Positions 22,706 through 29,688 of a DNA stretch of 39,625 bases are shown piece after piece. The notes under the pieces are model-generated. The model saw only the letters and a list, made by a program, of their open reading frames with translations, had not been told where the DNA came from and did not search any database. The position numbers and the translations under genes were made by a program. How positions within the stretch are numbered: the first letter of the stretch is position 1; each line of letters begins with the position of its first letter. This DNA is from Brachybacterium alimentarium (GTDB taxonomy: Bacteria; Actinomycetota; Actinomycetes; Actinomycetales; Dermabacteraceae): NCBI RefSeq assembly GCF_002332425.1, contig NZ_NRGS01000043.1:1-39625 (forward strand). Direction: 5' to 3'.

Positions 22706-22758
22706 CTCGCGCCGAGGAGCCCGGCCGCTGCTGCACGGATCCCGGCTCTCGGCGCGAG
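22706..22758. terminator. hairpin between ABC operon and MFS gene
   Basis: CTCGCGCCGAG (22706-22716) pairs with CTCGGCGCGAG ending at 22758, extended by further GC pairs, in the 63-bp gap between convergent genes. There is no T-run on either strand. Confidence 0.5.
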
Positions 22759-22763
22759 CGGGC

Positions 22764-24155
22764 TCAGGCCGCCGCGGTGTGGGGATTGGGAGTGCCGCTC
22801 CCCCGTCCGGCGATCACGAAGAAGGTGCCGGAGATCAGACAGCCGGCCACCATGGCGATCGCCATCGGCAGCGACGAGTGGGTTCCGGCGATGCCCACCA
22901 GCGGGGCGGCGACGGAGGCGGAGAAGGAGAACCCGAGCCCGAGCATCGCCGAGCCGGTGCCGGCGAACTCGCGTGCCTGATCCGAGGCCAGGGCTCCTCC
23001 GTTGCCGAAGATCATGCCCTGGGGCGCGACCGTGAAGAAGAACGCCGGGAGGACGATCCAGGCCGGGGTGTCCAGGAAGAGGCTCCCCATCAGCAGGGAG
23101 AAGCTTGCCAGCGACACGACGATCAGCCCTACCCGGATGAGCGCGCGGGGATGGATCGTGCGGGTCAGCTTCGCCGAGAGCAGCGAGAGCGCCATCATGC
23201 CCATCGAGTTGATCGCGAAGCTCACCGAGTACTCGCTCGAGGTGAAGCCCAGCATCTCCTGGACCACGAAGGAGGAGGCGGAGACGTACGCCATCAGGGC
23301 GAAGGCCGAGAAGGCGTTGACCAGCATGTACGCGACGAAGATGCGTCGATGCAGCAGCTTGCGGCAATTGCGCAGGAACGTCCGGAAGCCGCCTGAATGG
23401 CGTCGGGAGGCGGGAAGGGATTCCGGGATCAGGAAGATCACCCCGATCAGCGATATCAGCGACATCGCGGCGATCACGAGGAAGATCTCGCGCCACTGCC
23501 CGAACACCAGGATGATGCCGCCCAGCAGGGGCGCGACGATCGGGGCCACGCCGCCGACGCCCTGCATGATGTTCATGACCCGGAACAGCTCGGGGCCGTC
23601 GGTCATGTCGATCAGCACGGCACGCCCCAGCACCATGCCGAAGCCGCCGCCGATGCCCTGGATCACGCGCAGCACCAGCAGGACCTCGACGCTGGGAGCG
23701 AGGGCGCAGCCGATCGACGCCAGCAGGCACAGGATGATCCCGATCAGCAGTGGAGCCCGGCGGCCCAGCCGGTCCGAGAGCGGGCCCGCCACGACCTGGC
23801 CGCTCGCCGTGCCGAGGAAGAAGGCGGTGATGGTCAGCTGCATCCGCGAGGCCGTGGTGGACAGCTCCCCGGCGACGTCCGGGAACGCGGGGATGTACAT
23901 GTCGGTCGCGAGCGGCCCGATCGCGCTCAGGGTGGTGAGCACGAGGATCACCAGCGCGGTGACCTTGCTGCGGGTGCGGCGCAGCTCCGCCTCGCTGGGC
24001 AGGTGCGCCTGATCGTGATCGGCAGGATCCTCCATCACCGGGATCGCACCGGTGATCGTCGGGATGGAGCCGGTCTGGGTGGGGAGTGACCCGGTGGAGG
24101 TCAGGGGTTCGTCGCGATCGTCATCGCGTCCAGGGGCAGGGGCGGCGGGAGCCAC
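22764..24155 (-). CDS. Bcr/CflA-type MFS drug efflux transporter
   Basis: 463 residues from a GTG at 24155 with AAGGA upstream. An unusual hydrophilic N-terminus of about 60 residues carries a TGSLPTQTGSIPTITGAIP repeat. Twelve transmembrane helices follow. The first helix with LSAIGPLATDMYIPAFPDVAGEL and the loop GPLSDRLGRRAPLLIG are diagnostic for the Bcr/CflA drug:H+ antiporter family. Likely role: export of toxic compounds; substrate unknown. It may be read from its own promoter, because a hairpin at 24182-24218 lies just upstream. Confidence 0.9.
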   Translation of the reverse strand: MAPAAPAPGRDDDRDEPLTSTGSLPTQTGSIPTITGAIPVMEDPADHDQAHLPSEAELRRTRSKVTALVILVLTTLSAIGPLATDMYIPAFPDVAGELSTTASRMQLTITAFFLGTASGQVVAGPLSDRLGRRAPLLIGIILCLLASIGCALAPSVEVLLVLRVIQGIGGGFGMVLGRAVLIDMTDGPELFRVMNIMQGVGGVAPIVAPLLGGIILVFGQWREIFLVIAAMSLISLIGVIFLIPESLPASRRHSGGFRTFLRNCRKLLHRRIFVAYMLVNAFSAFALMAYVSASSFVVQEMLGFTSSEYSVSFAINSMGMMALSLLSAKLTRTIHPRALIRVGLIVVSLASFSLLMGSLFLDTPAWIVLPAFFFTVAPQGMIFGNGGALASDQAREFAGTGSAMLGLGFSFSASVAAPLVGIAGTHSSLPMAIAMVAGCLISGTFFVIAGRGSGTPNPHTAAA

Positions 24156-24181
24156 GGGTGTCCTTTCGAGCGGTCACAGAG

Positions 24182-24218
24182 CGAGCCGGGCGGATCAACG
24201 CGGATCGCGCCCGGCTCG
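24182..24218 (-). terminator. hairpin downstream of the VUT-family gene
   Basis: CGAGCCGGGCG (24182-24192) and CGCCCGGCTCG (24208-24218) form a perfect 11-bp stem with a 15-nt loop between the VUT-family stop and the MFS start. No T-run. Confidence 0.55.
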
Positions 24219-24303
24219 TCCGGACCATCCTAGGGACGTCGTGAGCGTTCACGGAAGGGGGTTTCCGTCGTGGATCCGGATCGCTCCGAGGATCGACGGG
24301 CGC

Positions 24304-25053
24304 TCACGCGGCCGACGCCGCGGCCAGCCGCTCCTGGTAGGTCGGATCGGTGCGCTTGAGCCAGCGGATGACGCGTGAGGTCACCGGGATCATCGCGTAC
24401 TGCACGAGGACCTTGTAGACGAAGCCGAGCACCGTGTACTCGGCCCACTGCTGGATCGAGGTGATGCCGATCGCGGTCGCGGCGATGGAGCAGAAGATGA
24501 TCGTGTCCACGAGTTCACCGAGGCCGCTCGAGGTGAACAGGCGGGCCACCAGGCCCCGCTCCCCCGTGCGTCGTTTCATGCGGCTGACCACGAGCGAGTT
24601 CAGGGACTGTCCGGCGAGGAAGCCGAGGAGGCCGGCGAGCACCACGATCCACACGGGGCCGAGTGCGAGCTCGAGGGCCTCCTGCTTGGCGAGGCCGTAG
24701 TCATCCGGGAACGGAGGCAGGGCGATGATCACCTGATAGCAGATCGAGGCGAGGATGCTGACGCTGAAGGAGGTCAGGATCGCGCGGCGGGCGGCGCGAG
24801 GGCCGTACAGCTCGGTGACGATGTCGCCGAGCACATAGGCGAGGGGGAAGAGGAAGAAGCCGCCGTCGGTGATGATCTCGAAGCCGGTGCCCGGGACGTC
24901 TCCGAAGCTGACGCCCTTGGCGGCTCCGATCCCGGAGAGGATGACCACGGTGACCATGGCGGCGAGAAGGATGTCGAAGTGCGAGGCTCCCCGGTCGGCG
25001 TAGACGGCGCCGGCCGGGCCTCCAGACGGGGGTGGGTTTCTGTGCGTGTTCAC
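24304..25053 (-). CDS. VUT family / YhhQ-type queuosine-precursor transporter
   Basis: 249 residues from the GTG at 25053, with about six transmembrane helices. FDILLAAMVTVVILSGIGAAKGV, the FFLFPLAYVLGDIVTELYGPRAARRAI block, and LGELVDTIIFCSIA are signatures of the vitamin-uptake-like VUT (YhhQ/QueT-related) family. Members import 7-deazapurine precursors (preQ0/preQ1) of queuosine. The start is supported by a -10 box exactly 6 nt upstream. The frame is open to 25089, but that would include the promoter. Confidence 0.88.
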   Translation of the reverse strand: MNTHRNPPPSGGPAGAVYADRGASHFDILLAAMVTVVILSGIGAAKGVSFGDVPGTGFEIITDGGFFLFPLAYVLGDIVTELYGPRAARRAILTSFSVSILASICYQVIIALPPFPDDYGLAKQEALELALGPVWIVVLAGLLGFLAGQSLNSLVVSRMKRRTGERGLVARLFTSSGLGELVDTIIFCSIAATAIGITSIQQWAEYTVLGFVYKVLVQYAMIPVTSRVIRWLKRTDPTYQERLAAASAA

Positions 25054-25059
25054 CGGGGC

Positions 25060-25065
25060 AGGGTA
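25060..25065 (-). promoter_or_regulatory. -10 box of the VUT-family gene, leaderless start
   Basis: On the minus strand TACCCT (25065-25060) precedes the GTG at 25053 by 6 nt; there is no Shine-Dalgarno between them. Confidence 0.45.
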
Positions 25066-25069
25066 CACA

Positions 25070-25109
25070 GCGGGCCGGGTCCTCCACATCCGTGGGTGAC
25101 CCGGCCCGC
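25070..25109 (-). terminator. terminator of the GH25 gene
   Basis: GCGGGCCGGGTC (25070-25081) and GACCCGGCCCGC (25098-25109) form a perfect 12-bp stem with a 16-nt loop, 12 nt past the GH25 stop and directly upstream of the next gene's -10 box. It lacks a U-tract. Confidence 0.6.
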
Positions 25110-25120
25110 AGCGGCGGAGC

Positions 25121-25927
25121 TCAGATGCCTATGGCGTGATAGTCGGCGTCGCCGACGAAGCTCTCGAACTCGGATTCGCTGCCGTGCCAGACGTTGGAGT
25201 CGCCGGCGAAGGGCCCGGAATCGGAGTACTGCCAGACCTCGTAGGCCCACCAGCGACCCGGCAGCGTCGTGGGGGCCGAGCTGCTGTACGAGGCGAGGAA
25301 CAGAGGGGAGTTCACCGGGGTCCAGTCCCCCACCACGTCATTCCACCAGTTCAGGCTGGTGTAGAGCACGGGCCGGCGGCCGGTGGCGTCGTGGTACGCG
25401 TTCGAGAAGCCCATGATCCAGTCGCGCATCTCCTGCGGGCTGAGGCCGTAGTCCCGAGGAAGACCGGAGTACGCCTCGAGGTCGAGCATGCCGGGCAGGG
25501 TGATGCCATCGCCGGTCCAGCCTCCACCATTGTTGAGGAAGAACTCGGCCTGCTCCTCGGGAGCGCCGGAATCGGGCCGCGCGAAGTGGTAGCCGCCTCG
25601 CGCCAGACCCGCGTTGCCGGCGCCGAGGTACTGGTGGTCGAAGTCCGAGCTGCGGAAGGTGCGGCCCTCGGTGGCCTTGACGTAGGCGAAGCGGGAGCCG
25701 AGCTCAGCCTGGGCGGCCCAGTCGACCTTTCCCTGCCAGCCGGAGACGTCCTGGCCGTAGATGCTGCCGGCGGCCTGAGCGACGGGTGCAGCGAGCGCGG
25801 CCGTTCCCGCGGTGAGCGCTGCCGCGCCGAACACGCCGCCGCGCAGGATCGAGCGTCGGGAGGTGGCGGAGGAGGGGGCGGAACCCGCAGCGGGGACTGC
25901 GAGGTGTCGGGGAAGGTAGGGAGGCAT
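25121..25927 (-). CDS. secreted GH25 family muramidase (lysozyme)
   Basis: 268 residues from the ATG at 25927, with AGGAG 7 nt upstream. The twin-arginine signal (TSRRSILRGGVFGAAAL, then APVAQAAG) predicts Tat export and cleavage after AQA. The GH25 fold follows: GQDVSGWQGKVDW (first catalytic-face Asp), KATEGRTF, GGYHFARPD, the catalytic DxE in MLDLEAY, and WAYEVWQYSDSG at the C-terminus. GH25 enzymes cleave the beta-1,4 bond between MurNAc and GlcNAc. No separate cell-wall-binding domain is present, so it is a single-domain enzyme for wall remodelling or attack on other bacteria. The frame is open further upstream but without coding character. Confidence 0.92.
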   Translation of the reverse strand: MPPYLPRHLAVPAAGSAPSSATSRRSILRGGVFGAAALTAGTAALAAPVAQAAGSIYGQDVSGWQGKVDWAAQAELGSRFAYVKATEGRTFRSSDFDHQYLGAGNAGLARGGYHFARPDSGAPEEQAEFFLNNGGGWTGDGITLPGMLDLEAYSGLPRDYGLSPQEMRDWIMGFSNAYHDATGRRPVLYTSLNWWNDVVGDWTPVNSPLFLASYSSSAPTTLPGRWWAYEVWQYSDSGPFAGDSNVWHGSESEFESFVGDADYHAIGI

Positions 25928-26072
25928 GAGTGTCTCCTGAGGAGGGGGAAGCACAGTGCGACGGGCGCCACACCAGACACACCGTAGGCATCCCGACCAG
26001 GGGTTTGGCAAGCCCCGCATCTGCGGAGGAAGGCGACGAATCGGGCGGGAACGGGCGGGAATTCCCGTCGTA

Positions 26073-26714
26073 TCAGGCGTTCCCGGGCTCCACGAAGGCA
26101 TGCAGGGTGCCCAGGATCGTCGTCGCCGCGAGCTCGGTGACGTCCCGCCCGTCCATCTGCTCGCGCACCATGAGATCGACGAAGACACCGACCAGGAGCT
26201 GGGCGAGATCCTCGGCCGGCAGGAGCAGGCGGCTGCCGTTCTCCCCCATCCGCGTGGTGAGCATCTTGCCGATCCGGTCCCGGAGGCGCTCGCGCTGGAC
26301 GGCGAGCTCCGCACGCATGGTCTCGTCGCGCAGCGACCGGGCGACGGCATCGGAGTAGAGCAGGTACCACTGGCGCCCGAAGGGCCGGATGCCCTCGAAG
26401 ACGGCGACCATCATCTGCGCATCCTCGTCGCCATGGGCGCCCTCGACGGCCTTCTCGACCGAGCTGTCGGCGATGGTGAGCATCTCCTCGGTGACCGAGG
26501 CGAACAGCGCCGCGAAGACCTCCTCCTTGGTGGAGAAGTTCGAGTAGAACGCTCCGCGCGTGAACCCGGCGGCGCGCACCAGGTCGTCGACGGTCGCACC
26601 GTCGACCCCCTTCTCGACGAACACGTCGAGCGAGGCCCGCACCAGCTTCGTGCGGGTGTTCTCCTTGCGTCGCGTGCCCGCCGATTCGGGCAGCGGCTCG
26701 AAAAGATCGGTCAT
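26073..26714 (-). CDS. TetR family transcriptional repressor
   Basis: 213 residues. The N-terminal helix-turn-helix (TRTKLVRASLDVFVEKGVDG, then VDDLVRAAGFTRGAFYSNFSTKEEVF) is a clear TetR DNA-binding domain; the remainder is a helical ligand-binding/dimer domain. ATG at 26714 follows GAGGAG closely. It is divergent from the MMPL-YhgE operon, and the shared 208-bp intergenic region has paired inverted repeats (26799-26823). It therefore most likely represses both itself and that transport operon in response to a lipophilic ligand (inference). Confidence 0.93.
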   Translation of the reverse strand: MTDLFEPLPESAGTRRKENTRTKLVRASLDVFVEKGVDGATVDDLVRAAGFTRGAFYSNFSTKEEVFAALFASVTEEMLTIADSSVEKAVEGAHGDEDAQMMVAVFEGIRPFGRQWYLLYSDAVARSLRDETMRAELAVQRERLRDRIGKMLTTRMGENGSRLLLPAEDLAQLLVGVFVDLMVREQMDGRDVTELAATTILGTLHAFVEPGNA

Positions 26715-26798
26715 GGCTCCTCGGGGTGTCCGGCAGTCGGGGTGGGGAAGGTCTCAGGCCTGCCCTCGAATGGGCAGTCGGCTTCGCGTGACTCCAGA

Positions 26799-26823
26799 GT
26801 ATCCCATCGATACAATCGTGTAT
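26799..26823. promoter_or_regulatory. TetR operator candidates in the divergent promoter
   Basis: Two adjacent dyads occur: GTATC-5 nt-GATAC (26799-26813) and ATACA-ATCG-TGTAT (26810-26823), sharing ATAC. They overlap a minus-strand -10-like TACTCT (26802-26797) of the TetR gene and lie about 100 nt ahead of the MMPL start. Binding is inferred. Confidence 0.5.
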
Positions 26824-26922
26824 TGAATGCGGGCTCGTTCCGGATACGCCAGTGCATCACAGCGGCGATCCGAGTGCTGGTCGGCTTCACGCCCGTCTGC
26901 TGTACCCCGCTCTGGAGGTCGC

Positions 26923-29688
26923 GTGTCCTCGTCCCTGTATCGCCTCGGCCTCCTCATGGCCTCCCTGCGGTGGAAGATCGTCGCCGTCTGGGTGATCCTC
27001 CTGGTCGCCCTCGGAGGCCTGGCCGTCGGACTCGGCGGAACGTTCTCCTCCGAGATCGAGATCCCGGGCACCGAGGGCCAGCGGGGCATCGACTCGCTCG
27101 CCAACCGGTTCCCCGAGATGGGAGGCACCTCCGGGCAGGTCGTACTGGTCACCCAGGACGGCTCCACGATCGACGACCATCAGTCGGAGATCGACGACCT
27201 CATGGAGGAGATCGATGACGTCGAGGGCGTCGCCACTGCGCCGTCCCCCTTCGACGACCTCTCCCCCGGCACCCGCACGGACGACGACACCGCCATCATC
27301 GGCCAGTTCCAGATGGACGGGCAGCAGGGGTCCTACCCCGAGGAGTCCGTCGACGAGCTCGTCGACCTGGTGGAGTCGGCAAGCACCCCGGAGATGGAGG
27401 CCAACATCGGCGGGCAGGTGCTCCAGGACGCCGAGGTCCCCTTCGGTGCGGGCGAGGTCGCGGGCATCATCATCGCCCTGATCATCCTGGCGATCGTGTT
27501 CCGCTCGTTCGTGCCCGCGTTCATCCCGATCGTCACCGCGATCGTCGGCGTGGGCGTGTCGATGCTCGCCGTGGTGGCGCTCTCGGCGGGCGTCGAGATC
27601 GCTTCGGTGACCACGGCGCTCGGCGCGATGCTGGGCCTCGCCGTCGGCATCGACTACGCGCTGTTCATCCTCTCCCGCCATCGAGACCAGCTGGGCCGCG
27701 GGGAGGACGTGCAGGAATCCATCGGGCGCGCCCTCGCGACCTCCGGCAGCGCCGTGATCTTCGCCGGTCTCACGGTGATCGTGGCGCTGGTGGGTCTGTT
27801 CGTCACCGCCATCCCGTTCCTCACCATCATGGGCGTCGCCGCGGCGGCGACCGTCGCGCTCTCGGTGGTCGTCGCCCTGACCATGCTGCCCGCCGTGATG
27901 GGCATCATGGGTGAGCACCTGCGCCCCCGGAAGATCCGCAGGCTCATGGCCGAGAACGACGGCGTGCTGCCCCCGGTGGAGGACACCCATCGTCGGCGTC
28001 GGCCCTTCGGCACCGGATGGATCCGCCTGGTGACGAAGGTGCCTGCCCTCACCATCCTCGTGGTCGTGATCGGCGTGGGCGCCCTGGCGATCCCGATCAA
28101 GGACCTCGAGCTCGCGCTGCCGGATCTCGGCACCGAGCAGCCGGGTACCCCGGCCCGCGACACCTACGATCTGATCGCCGAGGAGTTCGGCCCCGGGTAC
28201 AACGGGCCTCTCCTGGTGACTGCGGACATCATCAACACCACGGATCCGCTGGGCGTCGTCGACGACCTCGAGGCCGAGATCGCCGACATCGACGAGGTCA
28301 AGGAGATCCAGATCGCCACCCCGAACCAGGGCGCGGACCTCGCCGTGATCGCCGTGGTCCCCGAGGGCGGGCCCACGGCCCAGTCCACCAAGGACCTCGT
28401 GCACGAACTGCGCGACAGCGGTCCGGGCTGGGAGGACGAGTACTCGATCTCCGACGTCACGGTCACCGGCTCCACGGCGGTCGGCATCGACGTGACCGAC
28501 AAGCTCAGCTCCGCGCTGCTCCCCTTCGCGATCTTCGTGGTGGGGCTGTCGCTGATCCTGCTCGCGATGGTGTTCCGCTCCGTCTGGGTCCCGATCAAGG
28601 CGTCGGTGGGCTACCTGCTCTCGGTGGCCGCCGCCTTCGGCGTCACCTCGATGGTGTTCGAGTACGGCTGGTTCAACGCCCCGCTGTCGGTCTCGGTCAA
28701 CGGCCCGGTGGTCGCCTTCATGCCGATCATGGTGATGGGCGTCCTGTTCGGTCTCGCGATGGACTACGAGGTCTTCCTGGTCTCGCGGATGCGCGAGGAG
28801 TTCACCCACACCGGCGACGCCCGCGGATCGATCGAGAAGGGCTTCACCGCGAGCGCCCCGGTGGTCATCGCCGCCGCCCTGATCATGGTCGCCGTGTTCG
28901 CCGGCTTCGTGACCTCCGGCTGGTTCATGCTGCAGCCGATCGCCGTGGGCCTGGCCGTCGGGGTGCTGGTGGACGCCTTCGTGGTGCGCATGACCCTGGT
29001 GCCCGCCGTGCTCGCACTGCTCGGCAAGCACGCCTGGTGGCTGCCCGCCTGGCTGGACCGGCTCCTGCCGCGCGTGGACGTCGAGGGCGAGGGTCTGCAC
29101 GCGGTCCTCGAGCACCGTCACTGGACGCAGGAGCACGGCGTCCATGCGCTGCGCCTGCAGGACGTCGTCGCCCCGCTGGTCGGCGCGCGCGGTGAGATCG
29201 GCCCGCTCACGGGCGCCGTCACGCCGGGCACGCTCCTGGTGGTGCGGTCGTCCGACGATCCGGCCCGTGCCTCGTTCCTCGCCCTGGCCGCCGGCCGGCT
29301 CGCGCCCTCCTCCGGTGTGCTCGCCGTCCACGACCGGCTCGCCCCCGATGATCTCGGCGCGATCCAGGGACGCGCCCACTGGATCCCGACGGGCTCCGAT
29401 GTCGCCGCGCGGCTGCGGGACGTCCCCGGTCGCGGCCTGGACACCGCCGTGATCGTCGTCGAACGCCTCGAGGATCTCGTGCACGGCGCCACCGCCCTGG
29501 ACGACACCCTCGTCGAGCGTCTCGACGCACTGCTGGAGAAGGGTGCCACGGTCGTCGTCGGCTCCCGCACCACCAGCGTCTCCGAGGCCGAACATCATCT
29601 CCAGGGCACGCTGCGCGACCCCCGTCGTCTGCTCGCCCTCGCCGTTCAGCGCTCCACCGCTTCCGTTTCCGAAGGAGCTCTCGCATGA
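26923..29688 (+). CDS. MMPL/RND transporter with C-terminal degenerate ABC-ATPase-like domain
   Basis: 921 residues from the GTG at 26923 (TGGAGGT 3-8 nt upstream). Residues 1-715 are a standard MMPL protein: two RND halves, each with one helix, an extracytoplasmic domain and five more helices, and with the proton-relay Asp-Tyr pairs GIDYALF (Asp244) and AMDYEVF (Asp614). Residues about 720-921 are extra: GPLTGAVTPGTLLVV then RSSDDPARAS (775-784) where an ABC Walker A loop would be, FLALAAGRLAPSSGVLAV, and AVIVVERLED (842-851) at the Walker B place. The P-loop Gly/Lys are lost, so ATP hydrolysis is unlikely. The stop overlaps the YhgE start. The substrate is unknown, probably a lipid or other hydrophobic compound. 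Confidence 0.9.
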   Translation: MSSSLYRLGLLMASLRWKIVAVWVILLVALGGLAVGLGGTFSSEIEIPGTEGQRGIDSLANRFPEMGGTSGQVVLVTQDGSTIDDHQSEIDDLMEEIDDVEGVATAPSPFDDLSPGTRTDDDTAIIGQFQMDGQQGSYPEESVDELVDLVESASTPEMEANIGGQVLQDAEVPFGAGEVAGIIIALIILAIVFRSFVPAFIPIVTAIVGVGVSMLAVVALSAGVEIASVTTALGAMLGLAVGIDYALFILSRHRDQLGRGEDVQESIGRALATSGSAVIFAGLTVIVALVGLFVTAIPFLTIMGVAAAATVALSVVVALTMLPAVMGIMGEHLRPRKIRRLMAENDGVLPPVEDTHRRRRPFGTGWIRLVTKVPALTILVVVIGVGALAIPIKDLELALPDLGTEQPGTPARDTYDLIAEEFGPGYNGPLLVTADIINTTDPLGVVDDLEAEIADIDEVKEIQIATPNQGADLAVIAVVPEGGPTAQSTKDLVHELRDSGPGWEDEYSISDVTVTGSTAVGIDVTDKLSSALLPFAIFVVGLSLILLAMVFRSVWVPIKASVGYLLSVAAAFGVTSMVFEYGWFNAPLSVSVNGPVVAFMPIMVMGVLFGLAMDYEVFLVSRMREEFTHTGDARGSIEKGFTASAPVVIAAALIMVAVFAGFVTSGWFMLQPIAVGLAVGVLVDAFVVRMTLVPAVLALLGKHAWWLPAWLDRLLPRVDVEGEGLHAVLEHRHWTQEHGVHALRLQDVVAPLVGARGEIGPLTGAVTPGTLLVVRSSDDPARASFLALAAGRLAPSSGVLAVHDRLAPDDLGAIQGRAHWIPTGSDVAARLRDVPGRGLDTAVIVVERLEDLVHGATALDDTLVERLDALLEKGATVVVGSRTTSVSEAEHHLQGTLRDPRRLLALAVQRSTASVSEGALA

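Noticed and set aside
26887..29598. Very long open frame (about 900 codons) on the minus strand
   Set aside because: It is the antisense of the MMPL gene. Its translation is His/Asp/Gly-rich low-complexity, as produced by GC-biased codons of the opposite strand, and has no domain.
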